64,000 nt of DNA, taken from Gordonia prachuapensis (lineage in GTDB: Bacteria > Actinomycetota > Actinomycetes > Mycobacteriales > Mycobacteriaceae). The position numbers and the translations under genes are program-made. Location: contig NZ_JAZDUE010000003.1 of assembly GCF_036350515.1 (NCBI RefSeq), forward strand, positions 186,001 to 250,000, given 5' to 3'. The notes beneath the pieces were generated by a model. It had not been told where the DNA came from. It did not search any database and worked only from the letters and a program-made list of their open reading frames with translations. Below, in pieces: positions 1 through 8,245 of the stretch (within the stretch, counting starts at the first letter, position 1; each line of letters begins with the position of its first letter).

Positions 1-743
1 GCCAGGCCGGTCGGGTGGAACTGGTGGAACTCCATGTCCTCCAAGGGGAGTCCCTTGCGGAACACGATGCCCATGCCGTCGCCGGTCAGGGTGTGGGCGT
101 TGGAGGTGGTCTTGTACATGCGTCCCGAACCGCCGGTCGCGAAGACGATCGACTTGGCGTGGAACACGTGGATCTCGCCGGTGGCGAGCTCGTAGGCGAC
201 GACACCGGTCGCGACCATCTCGCCGTCGGCGTTCTCACCGAGGCAGATGTCGAGCGCGTAGAACTCGTTGAAGAACTCGACGTCGTGCTTGACGCAGTTC
301 TGGTACAGCGTCTGCAGGATCATGTGGCCGGTGCGGTCGGCGGCGTAGCAGGCGCGCCGGACCGGCGACTTGCCGTGATCGCGGGTGTGGCCGCCGAAGC
401 GGCGCTGGTCGATCTTGCCCTCGGGGGTGCGGTTGAACGGCAGACCCATCTTCTCCAGGTCGAGCACCGCGTCGATGGCCTCCTTGGCCATGATCTCGAC
501 GGCGTCCTGGTCGGCGAGGTAGTCGCCACCCTTGACCGTGTCGAAGGTGTGCCACTCCCAGTTGTCCTCTTCGACGTTGGCGAGGGCGGCGCACATGCCG
601 CCCTGCGCGGCGCCGGTGTGGCTGCGCGTCGGATACAGCTTGGTGAGCACCGCGGTCCGCGCCCGGGGTGCGGACTCGATGGCGGCGCGCATGCCGGCAC
701 CGCCGGCACCCACGATGACTACGTCGTAGCGATGTTCCTGCAT
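1..743 (-). CDS. sdhA: Succinate dehydrogenase flavoprotein subunit (5' part, runs off left edge)
   Basis: This is the FAD-bearing catalytic subunit of succinate dehydrogenase (complex II), which oxidises succinate to fumarate on the inner face of the membrane. About 247 N-terminal residues are visible and the gene continues past the left edge. The dinucleotide-binding VGAGGAG motif sits near residues 11-17. The RSHTGAAQGG segment (residues 40-49) carries the His of SdhA proteins that binds FAD covalently (H42). The ATG at 743 follows sdhD by 16 bases, so sdhC-sdhD-sdhA form one operon, with sdhB expected further left. It is truncated only by the window. Confidence 0.95.
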   Translation of the reverse strand, partial: MQEHRYDVVIVGAGGAGMRAAIESAPRARTAVLTKLYPTRSHTGAAQGGMCAALANVEEDNWEWHTFDTVKGGDYLADQDAVEIMAKEAIDAVLDLEKMGLPFNRTPEGKIDQRRFGGHTRDHGKSPVRRACYAADRTGHMILQTLYQNCVKHDVEFFNEFYALDICLGENADGEMVATGVVAYELATGEIHVFHAKSIVFATGGSGRMYKTTSNAHTLTGDGMGIVFRKGLPLEDMEFHQFHPTGL

Positions 744-759
744 GTCTTCGTCAGTCTCC

Positions 760-1215
760 TCAGCCGACGCTGTTCACGTCGAAGGTCAGCAGTGCGTAGG
801 TGCCGAGCACCAGGACCAGGATCATCGAGATACCCAGCAGGACGTTCAGCCAGAAGCGGGTCGAGTCCTTGCGTGAGTAGTCGGCGATGATGGTGCGGAC
901 GCCGTTGCCACCGTGCAGCTGGGCCAGCCACAGCATGGTGAGATCCCAGATCTGCCAGAAGGGTTCGCGCCAACGGGCCGCGACGAACGATGCGTCGATG
1001 CGATGCACGCCGTCGTCCCAGGCGAGCATGATGAACATGTGGCCGATCGTCAGGATGATCAGGGCCAGACCCGAGAACCGCATGAACAGCCATGCGTACT
1101 TCTCGAAGTTGCCGCCCTTGCGCATCCGCGGCGAACGCGGATTGTCGAGGCTGGCCGGCCGGTCGTACTGGGTGCCCAGGGTCTTGGCGGCACCCGCGGT
1201 GTGCGATGCAGTCAT
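760..1215 (-). CDS. sdhD: Succinate dehydrogenase membrane anchor SdhD
   Basis: A 151-residue hydrophobic anchor subunit of complex II that helps bind haem and quinone and holds the SdhA/SdhB head on the membrane. Three membrane segments are visible at about residues 41-66, 88-110 and 121-144. The LHGGNGVRTIIADYSR segment (100-115) is typical of SdhD, and H59 and H101 are possible haem or quinone contacts. It lies 10 bases downstream of sdhC and 16 bases upstream of sdhA, consistent with co-transcription. The identity is firm from the gene order and the motif. Confidence 0.93.
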   Translation of the reverse strand: MTASHTAGAAKTLGTQYDRPASLDNPRSPRMRKGGNFEKYAWLFMRFSGLALIILTIGHMFIMLAWDDGVHRIDASFVAARWREPFWQIWDLTMLWLAQLHGGNGVRTIIADYSRKDSTRFWLNVLLGISMILVLVLGTYALLTFDVNSVG

Positions 1216-1225
1216 CAGGTGCCTC

Positions 1226-1633
1226 CTAGAATGCGTGGCTGATCAGGATCTGGAGCAGTCGGATCGTGGCCGCACCGAAGACGATCACGAACAGCGTGAG
1301 GATCACCCACAGCATCTGACGCTGATACTTCGGTCCCTTGGACCAGAAGTCGACGAGGATGATGCGGACGCCGTTGAGCGCGTGATACAGGACGCAGGCC
1401 ACGAGGGCGATCTCCATCAGGCCGATGATCGGCGTCTTGTACGTCTCGATGATCTCGGAGTACTTGTTCGGATCGATCCGGATGACCGCCGTGTCCAGGA
1501 CGTGGACGAAGAGGAAGAAGAAGATCGTCACACCGGTGATGCGGTGCAGCACCCACGACCACATGCCTGGGTCGCCTCGATAGAGGGAGCGCTTGCGCAC
1601 CGGCTCTGGTGCTACCTCGGTGGGGGTGCTCAT
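1226..1633 (-). CDS. sdhC: Succinate dehydrogenase cytochrome b556 subunit SdhC
   Basis: A 135-residue membrane anchor of complex II and the first gene of the sdhCDA(B) operon. The SWVLHRITGV segment (residues 26-35) is the SdhC family signature. H44 and the YHALNGVR segment (83-90) are possible haem ligand regions. Three membrane segments are predicted at about 32-52, 67-92 and 107-130. The open frame extends upstream to 1708, but the ATG at 1633 is preferred because it follows a GGAGG and gives the normal family length. A candidate iron box lies about 150 bases upstream. Confidence 0.92.
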   Translation of the reverse strand: MSTPTEVAPEPVRKRSLYRGDPGMWSWVLHRITGVTIFFFLFVHVLDTAVIRIDPNKYSEIIETYKTPIIGLMEIALVACVLYHALNGVRIILVDFWSKGPKYQRQMLWVILTLFVIVFGAATIRLLQILISHAF

Positions 1634-1733
1634 CGCGAAACTGGCCTCCAACAGCGTCGATGGATGTGCCGAGTCGGCATTCTCACGCTCGGCCGTGGAC
1701 CCATGCATGAGACTCTAAACCTATGCTGAGGCC

Positions 1734-1748
1734 GGGCATAAATTGCCC
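1734..1748. promoter_or_regulatory. Short inverted repeat in the sdhC/cdd divergent intergenic region
   Basis: GGGCA-TAAAT-TGCCC is a perfect 5-bp inverted repeat with an AT-rich centre, 101 bases upstream of the sdhC start. It could be an operator for the sdh operon. No regulator is assigned. Confidence 0.3.
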
Positions 1749-1778
1749 GAACGGATCTGGGCGACAAGTGATCTCGAT

Positions 1779-1797
1779 TTAGGGTTGCCTAACCAAC
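1779..1797. promoter_or_regulatory. Candidate IdeR/DtxR-type iron box
   Basis: TTAGGGTTGCCTAACCAAC matches the recalled mycobacterial iron-box consensus TTAGGTTAGGCTAACCTAA at 14 of 19 positions, including most of both outer arms. It lies between divergent sdhC (haem/Fe-S enzyme) and cdd. Iron control of succinate dehydrogenase would make sense, but the box is nearer to cdd (about 60 bases) than to sdhC (about 146 bases). Confidence 0.4.
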
Positions 1798-1857
1798 GTT
1801 CGCATTGGTAAGTGACGTCACAAATTGCTCACCCGTACCGATTGTGAGGAGCGCCTG

Positions 1858-2259
1858 ATGCCGGCCGAGGTGGACTGGAAGTTACTGCGGGACAACGCAC
1901 AAGCGATGATTGGACGCGCCTACGCGCCCTATTCCGGCTTCCCGGTCGGGGCCGGGGGCCTCACAACCGAAGGCCGCGTTGTGCGGGGCTGCAATGTGGA
2001 AAATGTCTCATATGGCCTCGGTATCTGTGCCGAGGTCGCACTCGTCGCCAACCTGGTCTCCGCCGGCCGTCAGCGGCTCGTCGCGGTGTCGGTGTGCGAC
2101 GCTCGCGGCGCGATCCTGATGCCGTGCGGCCGCTGCCGTCAGGTGCTGCTCGAACACGGCGGGCCCGAGGTGGTCGTCGACCACCCGGACGGCCCGCGAC
2201 GGCTGGCCGAACTGTTGCCCGACGCGTTCGGGCCCGACGATCTGGAGGCCTCCCGGTGA
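1858..2259 (+). CDS. cdd: Cytidine deaminase
   Basis: A 133-residue zinc enzyme that deaminates cytidine and deoxycytidine to uridine and deoxyuridine in pyrimidine salvage. The GCNVENVSYG substrate loop is at residues 44-53. Zinc ligands are expected at C58 (CAEV, with catalytic E60) and at C90 and C93 (PCGRC). The usual R after CAE is V here. The ATG at 1858 is chosen over the earlier in-frame ATG at 1825 because GAGGAG lies just upstream and the length suits the family. Its stop overlaps the GTG start of deoA, so the two are translationally coupled. Confidence 0.93.
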   Translation: MPAEVDWKLLRDNAQAMIGRAYAPYSGFPVGAGGLTTEGRVVRGCNVENVSYGLGICAEVALVANLVSAGRQRLVAVSVCDARGAILMPCGRCRQVLLEHGGPEVVVDHPDGPRRLAELLPDAFGPDDLEASR

Positions 2260-3608
2260 CCACCGTGGACGGAGCCGGCGGCGACGGCGCGCAGGAGGAC
2301 GCGGGGATCATCGACACCATCTCGGTGATCCGCACCAAACGCGACGGCGCCGAGTTGAGCGACGCCCAGATCGACTGGGTGATCGATCGTTATGCCCGGG
2401 AGCACGCCCACGTCGCCGACGAGCAGATGTCGGCACTGCTGATGGCGATCCTGCTGCGCGGGATGAGTCGACGCGAGATCTCGCGATGGACCGAGGCGAT
2501 GATCAACAGTGGCCGCCGGATGGACTTCTCCGGGCTGCGCCGGGACGGACGGCGCCTGGTCACGGTCGACAAGCACTCCACCGGCGGGGTCGGCGACAAG
2601 ATCACGCTGCCGCTGGCCCCGCTCGTCGCGTCGTTCGGGGTCGCGGTTCCGCAGTTGTCGGGACGGGGTCTGGGACACACCGGCGGCACGCTGGACAAGT
2701 TGGAGGCCATCCCGGGATGGCGGGCCGAGATCGATCCGGACGACATGGTGACCCAGCTCGAGCAGGTGGGGGCGGTGATCTGTGCCGCGGGCGGCGATCT
2801 GGCACCGGCAGATCGACGTCTCTACGCACTGCGCGACGTGACCGCGACGGTGGAAGCGATCCCGCTGCTGGCGAGCTCGATCATGTCGAAGAAGATCGCC
2901 GAAGGGACCGGCGCGCTGGTACTCGACGTCAAGTTCGGAACCGGCGCGTTCCTCAAGACCGAAGCGGAAAGCCGGGAGCTCGCCGAGACGATGGTCGAAC
3001 TCGGTGAGTCCGCCGGCGTGCGGTCACGTGCGTTGCTGACGGACATGAACACCCCGCTGGGGCGGACCGCGGGCAACGCCCTCGAGGTGGCCGAGTCGGT
3101 CGAGGTCCTCGCCGGCGGCGGCCCCGACGACGTCGTGGAACTGACGCTCGCCCTCGCGCGGGAGATGCTCGACGCGGCCGGCCTCGACGTCGATCCGGCG
3201 GTGAACCTGGCCAACGGGAAGGCGATGGACGTCTGGCGGGCGATGATCACGGCACAGGGCGGCGATCCCGAGGCGCCGCTGCCGCAGGCCCGCCACACCG
3301 ACACCGTCGTGGCGGAGGCTTCGGGCGTCGTGACCCGCGTCGACGCGTGGGACGTCGGGATCGCCGCGTGGCGCCTCGGGGCGGGCCGGGCGGTGCCTGG
3401 GGAGAAAGTGCAGGCCGAGGCGGGCATCACCGTGCACGCCAAGCCCGGTGAGCGGGTGCGGCGCGGGGATCCACTGTTCACGATGCACACCCGGACACCG
3501 GAGCGGTTCGCCGCGGCCCGGGCGTCACTCGCCACGGCCGTCACGGTCGGTGACGCGCCGAGCGAGCGCACCCCGCTGATCGCCGGTCGCGTTACCGTCG
3601 GTGCATGA
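2256..3608 (+). CDS. deoA: Thymidine phosphorylase
   Basis: A 450-residue enzyme that splits thymidine (and deoxyuridine) with phosphate to give the base and deoxyribose-1-phosphate. The KHSTGGVGDK phosphate loop (106-115) and the GRGLGHTGGTLDKLE signature (137-151) are both intact, and the C-terminal PYNP domain is present. The GTG start overlaps the cdd stop (GTGA) and follows GGAGG by a few bases. A much longer upstream in-frame extension is only a read-through inside cdd. The 3' end overlaps the add start. With cdd and add it forms a nucleoside salvage operon. Confidence 0.93.
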   Translation: MTTVDGAGGDGAQEDAGIIDTISVIRTKRDGAELSDAQIDWVIDRYAREHAHVADEQMSALLMAILLRGMSRREISRWTEAMINSGRRMDFSGLRRDGRRLVTVDKHSTGGVGDKITLPLAPLVASFGVAVPQLSGRGLGHTGGTLDKLEAIPGWRAEIDPDDMVTQLEQVGAVICAAGGDLAPADRRLYALRDVTATVEAIPLLASSIMSKKIAEGTGALVLDVKFGTGAFLKTEAESRELAETMVELGESAGVRSRALLTDMNTPLGRTAGNALEVAESVEVLAGGGPDDVVELTLALAREMLDAAGLDVDPAVNLANGKAMDVWRAMITAQGGDPEAPLPQARHTDTVVAEASGVVTRVDAWDVGIAAWRLGAGRAVPGEKVQAEAGITVHAKPGERVRRGDPLFTMHTRTPERFAAARASLATAVTVGDAPSERTPLIAGRVTVGA

Positions 3609-4765
3609 CGACCGTCGACGCGACCCCGACACCCGAGCGACCGGCAGACGGCCCCGGCCGGCCCCTCGACCTGCCGAACATCTCGCTGGCACCCAAGGTG
3701 CTGTTACACGACCATCTCGACGGCGGGTTGCGCCCGCGCACGGTGCTCGAACTGGCGCACGAGGCCGGGTACTCCGACCTGCCCGCCGACGACGCCGACG
3801 ATCTGGCCGCCTGGTTCCGCGACGCCGCCGACAGCGGCAGTCTCGAGCGCTATCTGGAGACGTTCACCCACACGGTCGCGGTGATGCAGACGCCCTCGGC
3901 GCTGGCCCGGGTGGCGCGGGAGTGCGTCGCCGACCTGGCCGCCGACGGCGTCGTCTACGCCGAGGTGCGGTACGCGCCGGAACAACATCTCGAGCAGGGG
4001 CTGACCCTCGACGAGGTCGTGCAAGCCGTGCTCGCCGGGTTCGCGGAAGGGGAGCAGGAGGCCGCGGCCACGGGTCGCCCGATCATCGTGCGGTGCCTGG
4101 TCACCGCGATGCGACATGCGGCCCGGTCCCGCGAGATCGCCGAGTTGGCGGTGCGGTATCGCGACGCCGGGGTCGCCGGGTTCGACATCGCGGGGGCCGA
4201 GGCCGGTCACCCGCCGACCCGTCATCTCGACGCGTTCGAGTTCATGCGGGCCAACAACGCCCACTTCACGATTCACGCGGGCGAGGCATTCGGTCTGCCC
4301 TCGATCCACGAGGCGTTGGCGTTCTGCGGCACCGACCGGCTCGGGCACGGGGTACGCGTCATCGACGACATCACCCTGCCCGACGGCGCCGACCTCACCG
4401 CGGAGACCTTCGAGGGTGCCGAGCTCGGTCAGGTCGCGAACATAGTGCGCGACAAGCGCATTCCGCTCGAACTGTGCCCGAGCTCGAACGTGCAGACGGG
4501 TGCGGTGGCATCGATGGCCGATCATCCGTTCAACGTGCTCGCGCGGCTGCGGTTCCGCGTGACCGTGAACACCGACAACCGGCTGATGAGCGACACCACG
4601 ATGAGCAAGGAGTTCCTGCGGCTGTCGGCGCAATTCGGCTACGGCTGGGCCGATTTCGAACGGTTCACGGTCAATGCGATGAAGTCGGCCTTCATCCACT
4701 TCGACGAACGACTCGCACTCATCGACGACGTGATCAAACCGGGGTATGCGGTGTTGTTGGGGTGA
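3605..4765 (+). CDS. add: Adenosine deaminase
   Basis: A 386-residue zinc hydrolase that converts adenosine and deoxyadenosine to inosine and deoxyinosine. The first metal ligands are in LLHDHLDGGL (H35, H37), the HAGEAFG segment carries the next His and catalytic Glu, and the late NTDN segment supplies the Asp ligand. The ATG overlaps the deoA stop (ATGA), so cdd-deoA-add is a single coupled operon. The product inosine can be used by the purine nucleoside phosphorylase encoded near 11 kb. A long hairpin follows the gene. Confidence 0.93.
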   Translation: MTTVDATPTPERPADGPGRPLDLPNISLAPKVLLHDHLDGGLRPRTVLELAHEAGYSDLPADDADDLAAWFRDAADSGSLERYLETFTHTVAVMQTPSALARVARECVADLAADGVVYAEVRYAPEQHLEQGLTLDEVVQAVLAGFAEGEQEAAATGRPIIVRCLVTAMRHAARSREIAELAVRYRDAGVAGFDIAGAEAGHPPTRHLDAFEFMRANNAHFTIHAGEAFGLPSIHEALAFCGTDRLGHGVRVIDDITLPDGADLTAETFEGAELGQVANIVRDKRIPLELCPSSNVQTGAVASMADHPFNVLARLRFRVTVNTDNRLMSDTTMSKEFLRLSAQFGYGWADFERFTVNAMKSAFIHFDERLALIDDVIKPGYAVLLG

Positions 4766-4790
4766 CGGTGGATCAGTGGGCGTGCGCGAT

Positions 4791-4893
4791 CTCGATACGC
4801 TCCTCGCTGCCGCTCGTCTGCTACTCGATCAACGGAAAAGCGACTTTCCGCTGGTCGAGTAGCTGCGAGCCGCTAGGCGAGCAGCGTATCGAG
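4791..4893. repeat. Long inverted repeat between convergent genes
   Basis: Two imperfect arms of about 45-50 bases face each other: the left begins CTCGATACGC (4791) and the right ends GCGTATCGAG (4893), with CGGAAAAGCGACTTTCCG at the tip. It fills the gap between convergent add and the acidic-protein gene and could end transcription from both sides. The arm sequences (CTCGATACG, CTACTCGATCA, GTCGAGTAGC) belong to the same family as the tandem array at 42.48-43.09 kb. Confidence 0.75.
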
Positions 4894-4906
4894 ACCCGGT
4901 GACCCG

Positions 4907-6205
4907 TCAGCCCTTCTTGACCAGCCGACGCTCGAAGTCGTGCACCAGCGCGCGCCAGGCCTCCGACTCGTTCTCGAACGGCGGGCTCGGTGCCATCCGT
5001 TTCGGGTCGGGATTGATCGCGTAGTCGACGAACCAGCCCAGCGGGGTGGTGGTGCCCAGCGCCTCGGACACCGAGTCGTCGTCGGCGTAGTCGGCGGCGT
5101 CGGTGAGCAGCTCGACCGCGAGATCGAGCTGGTTGCGGTCCATCCGGCGTGGCCCGTCGGCGATGTCATCGACGAGGCCGGGCAGCACATAGACGTTGTC
5201 GTCGATGACGTCGAACTCGAGCGAGCCGTCGGTGGCCGCGGTGCGGACCTCGTCGAAGGTGGAGACGTCGGCGAGATCGTGGTCGTCGGCGTCGGCCAGG
5301 TACCGGCCCAGCCCGCGGGCCGAGGTGAACACGAAGATCTTGCCGTCGGCGCCGAGGAACACCGGATCGTCGCCGAGGTAGCAACGCAGAGACAGGTACT
5401 CGCCGTCGGCGGTGACGATCTTGATCGGGTCGATACCCACGTTGGCCCAGAAGTCGTCGTCGTCGACTTCGTCGGATTCGTCGTCCTCGTCCTCGTCCTC
5501 GTCGGCGGTGTCGCCCTCGTCCGCCTCGGTGTCCGAGTCGTCGTCGGTGTCGTCCTCGACCAGGTCGAGATCCTCGTCCTCGGGCTCGTCCTCGTCCTCG
5601 GCCGACGCGGCCGCCTCGAGTTCGGCTGCGGCCGTCGACACGGCTGCGGCATCGACATCGGGGGTGGTGATCACGTCGTCGATGGCGTCGACGACGTCGT
5701 CCCAGTGCTTGGCGATGAGGCGCCCGATGCGCACCCACAGGTCCACACCCTCACGGCCGGTGAAGTTCTGGGTTCCGGTCGTCACCGCCCCCAGGATGGG
5801 GTTGCCGTTGAAGAACTTGGTGATGACGGTCAGTTCGCAGACCTCGCCGAGGATCCGGACGATCTCGAGGGCGTCCTCGAGTTCGGCGATGACCTCGGGG
5901 CTGGGATCCTCGGCGGCCAGTTCCGGCACACCGACGAGGTCGTAGCTGTGTCGGTCGTCCGGGACCAGTTCATCGGCCTGCAGACCTGCCATGGTCTCCC
6001 ACGCGGGGTGGTCGACGAGGTCGTTGTCGTCGTCGTTGCGGACAAACGCTGCGAGTTCGGCGACGCCGGGGAAACCGTAGAGATCTTCGTCGAGGCCGAG
6101 GAAGGCCTCCCATTCGTCGTCACCCTCCCGCCACCGGGGTGCCCAGAGGGTGAAACGGTTTCCGTCGGTGAGTCCGAGCTCGATGGGGACGATGTCTCCG
6201 GCCAT
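4907..6205 (-). CDS. Acidic conserved protein, Rv3311-type, function unknown
   Basis: A 432-residue soluble protein with no recognised catalytic motif. A strongly acidic, low-complexity stretch of Asp/Glu with scattered Ser/Thr spans about residues 202-251 and separates a folded N-terminal half from a folded C-terminal half. No signal peptide or membrane segment is seen. By position (after add, before upp) and acidity it matches the conserved protein at this spot in Mycobacterium tuberculosis (Rv3311, from memory). The frame is open to 6295, but the ATG at 6205 is preferred because the extra N-terminus is basic and unlike the rest. The acidic linker may mimic nucleic acid or bind cations; that is a guess. 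Confidence 0.75.
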   Translation of the reverse strand: MAGDIVPIELGLTDGNRFTLWAPRWREGDDEWEAFLGLDEDLYGFPGVAELAAFVRNDDDNDLVDHPAWETMAGLQADELVPDDRHSYDLVGVPELAAEDPSPEVIAELEDALEIVRILGEVCELTVITKFFNGNPILGAVTTGTQNFTGREGVDLWVRIGRLIAKHWDDVVDAIDDVITTPDVDAAAVSTAAAELEAAASAEDEDEPEDEDLDLVEDDTDDDSDTEADEGDTADEDEDEDDESDEVDDDDFWANVGIDPIKIVTADGEYLSLRCYLGDDPVFLGADGKIFVFTSARGLGRYLADADDHDLADVSTFDEVRTAATDGSLEFDVIDDNVYVLPGLVDDIADGPRRMDRNQLDLAVELLTDAADYADDDSVSEALGTTTPLGWFVDYAINPDPKRMAPSPPFENESEAWRALVHDFERRLVKKG

Positions 6206-6291
6206 GAGGACACAGCGTAGCGATCGGACCTGTGAACTCGGGTGGCGCCCCCGCGACCTCTCGGTGAACGTGGATCGATCGACCCTGGTTG

Positions 6292-7227
6292 TCACCGCGG
6301 TCGATAGAACCCTTGGAAACCCTGACCGGCGTTCGTGGTGCGCAGCGGCGACGTCTGTACCGGATCACCGGCCTCGACGAGTTGATTGTTCCCGACGTAC
6401 ATCGCGACGTGCCCGTCCCAGACGGCGAGGTCGCCGGGCGCCAGATCGGACTGGCTCACCGCGAACCCGGCGGTGTCTTGATCCTGTGCGAGTCTCGGCA
6501 GCTCGACGCCCGCCTGACGGTAGGCCCACTGGGTGAAACCGCTGCAGTCGAACCCGTCCGGGGTGGTGCCACCCCAGACGTACGGCACGCCCTGTTGACT
6601 GAGAGCCGCGCGCACGGCCTTGGCGGCTCGCTCGTTGGGTGCGTGTGCCACCGAGCCGTCGGGCAAGCGGATCGCGACGCCGCCGGAATCCGATGCGGGT
6701 GACACGCCGGTCACGGTCGCGGGTGCCTCGGTGCGGGCAAGCGCCATCATCGCGTCGGTATCGGCACGCAGGTCGGCCTGGGTGCGCGCCACGATCTGCA
6801 TGCCGCGATGGATGTGGTCGAGCGCCACCGGAAGGATCATCGCCACGCCCTGCGGGCTGAACAGGTTCGGTCCCATCGCGGCCGCCACCCGGTGGAAGGA
6901 ATCGACCAACCCGTTGAGTTGATCGGCGGCGATCTTCACCTTGGCACCCGCGTCCTCGATCAGCGCGGCGATCGCGGCGGAGTCGTCGATCCTCGCGATG
7001 GTGGCGCGGTGGGTTCGGTCCGCGGCCCGGACCGCGGAGTCCGCCCCGGTGCCGCGCCACTGCGCGGCCACCTGTTCGGTCGCGGCGGCCGACTGTCTGC
7101 GGACACGGTCGAGTTCGTCGGCGGTGGAGCGCAGCCGGTCGGCCGGGTTGCCGGGTGGCAGGATTCCGGTGCCCAGAGCGGTGATCATGATGCGTAGCGG
7201 CGCGATGACGATGTCGACGGTCAGCAT
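6292..7227 (-). CDS. NlpC/P60 peptidoglycan endopeptidase with WXG100-like N-terminal region
   Basis: A 311-residue protein. The C-terminal domain (about 200-311) is an NlpC/P60 cysteine peptidase: catalytic C228 in DGFDCSGFTQWAY, H273 in WDGHVAMYVG, and a polar third residue probably E285. Such enzymes cut peptide stems of peptidoglycan. The N-terminal 130 residues are helical with a WRG turn (57-59) like WXG100/EspB-type secreted proteins, and no classical signal peptide is seen, which points to type VII secretion rather than Sec. The ATG abuts the stop of the upstream small gene (TAG followed by ATG), so the pair is co-translated. The 3' end nearly touches the acidic-protein gene. Confidence 0.85.
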   Translation of the reverse strand: MLTVDIVIAPLRIMITALGTGILPPGNPADRLRSTADELDRVRRQSAAATEQVAAQWRGTGADSAVRAADRTHRATIARIDDSAAIAALIEDAGAKVKIAADQLNGLVDSFHRVAAAMGPNLFSPQGVAMILPVALDHIHRGMQIVARTQADLRADTDAMMALARTEAPATVTGVSPASDSGGVAIRLPDGSVAHAPNERAAKAVRAALSQQGVPYVWGGTTPDGFDCSGFTQWAYRQAGVELPRLAQDQDTAGFAVSQSDLAPGDLAVWDGHVAMYVGNNQLVEAGDPVQTSPLRTTNAGQGFQGFYRPR

Positions 7228-7542
7228 CTAGAGCCGCAGTTCGGTGTCGGCCATCGCGGCGGCATTGCGGTCGTCGGCGTCGACGTAGCGGGTGTCGGCG
7301 GCGCGTGTCGTGGAGTCCTGGCCGCGATGGCGTTGTGCGATCGCGTCGAGTGCGCGCGAACGACAGTCCAGCACATAGGCGGTCGCGGCCAGGAAGTCGG
7401 CGCCGATCACACCGAAGCTCATGGTGAGTTCACCGACCTCGCCGCGCTGGGTTGCCGACTGTGCACCGACGTCGTCGGCCGCGGCGCCCTGGCCGCGTGC
7501 GTACGCCGTGAGCGCCGCTGATTGGGTGGTTACCTCGGTCAT
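7228..7542 (-). CDS. Small ESX-secretion-like protein (EspC/DUF2580-type)
   Basis: A 104-residue helical protein resembling the small type VII secretion targets annotated as EspC-like. It has no signal peptide and no membrane segment, and a long helical region at about 1-75. It is directly upstream of the NlpC/P60 gene with no gap, which suggests that the two products are secreted or act together, as partner pairs do in ESX systems. The ATG at 7542 is chosen over a GTG at 7578, which lacks a ribosome site. No ESX core genes are in the window. The family call rests on general pattern and context. Confidence 0.6.
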   Translation of the reverse strand: MTEVTTQSAALTAYARGQGAAADDVGAQSATQRGEVGELTMSFGVIGADFLAATAYVLDCRSRALDAIAQRHRGQDSTTRAADTRYVDADDRNAAAMADTELRL

Positions 7543-7591
7543 GTAGTTCTGACGTCCCGCCGCGACGTCTGGTTCCACTTAATGTGTTGGC

Positions 7592-8215
7592 ATGCAGGTA
7601 CAGATCGTCGATCACCCGCTCGCCGCCGCGCGTCTGACCACGATGCGTGACAAGACCACCGACAACGCGGCCTTCCGCGCGGCCTTGTCGGACCTGACCC
7701 AGATGCTCGTCTACGAGGCTCTGGCCGATGCGCCGACCGCGACCGTATCCATCGACACGCCACTGGCGGCGTTCGACGGGGCGCGACTCGCGACCCCACC
7801 GCTGCTGGTGCCGGTGCTGCGCGCAGGCCTCGGCATGGTGGAACAGGCACACGCGATGGTGCCCGAAGCCCACGTCGGATTCGTCGGGGTGGCCCGCGAC
7901 GAGACGACCGCCGAGCCCGTCCCGTACCTCGAGTCGCTGCCCGACGATCTGGCCGGTCTACCGGTGTTCGTCCTCGATCCGATGCTGGCGACCGGCGGTT
8001 CGATGCTGCACACCATCGAACTCCTGGTGGCACGCAACGCCACCGACATCACCGCGGTGTGCGTCGTCGCCGCGCCGGAAGGTGTCGCGGCTCTCGAACG
8101 CTCCGGGCATCCGGTCCGACTCGTGGTGGCGGCGGTCGACGAGCGGCTCGACGAGACCGCCTATATCGTGCCGGGCCTGGGTGACGCCGGCGATCGGCAG
8201 TTCGGGCCGCGCTGA
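7592..8215 (+). CDS. upp: Uracil phosphoribosyltransferase
   Basis: A 207-residue enzyme that makes UMP from uracil and PRPP. The PRPP-binding loop VLDPMLATGGS lies at about residues 127-137 and the C-terminal GLGDAGDRQFG segment is typical of the family. It starts 50 bases from the divergent EspC-like gene. Together with cdd and deoA it completes pyrimidine salvage: cytidine to uridine, then uracil to UMP. Confidence 0.95.
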   Translation: MQVQIVDHPLAAARLTTMRDKTTDNAAFRAALSDLTQMLVYEALADAPTATVSIDTPLAAFDGARLATPPLLVPVLRAGLGMVEQAHAMVPEAHVGFVGVARDETTAEPVPYLESLPDDLAGLPVFVLDPMLATGGSMLHTIELLVARNATDITAVCVVAAPEGVAALERSGHPVRLVVAAVDERLDETAYIVPGLGDAGDRQFGPR

Positions 8216-8245
8216 GCGCCGGGAGTCGACGGACGGGTCGGTGTT

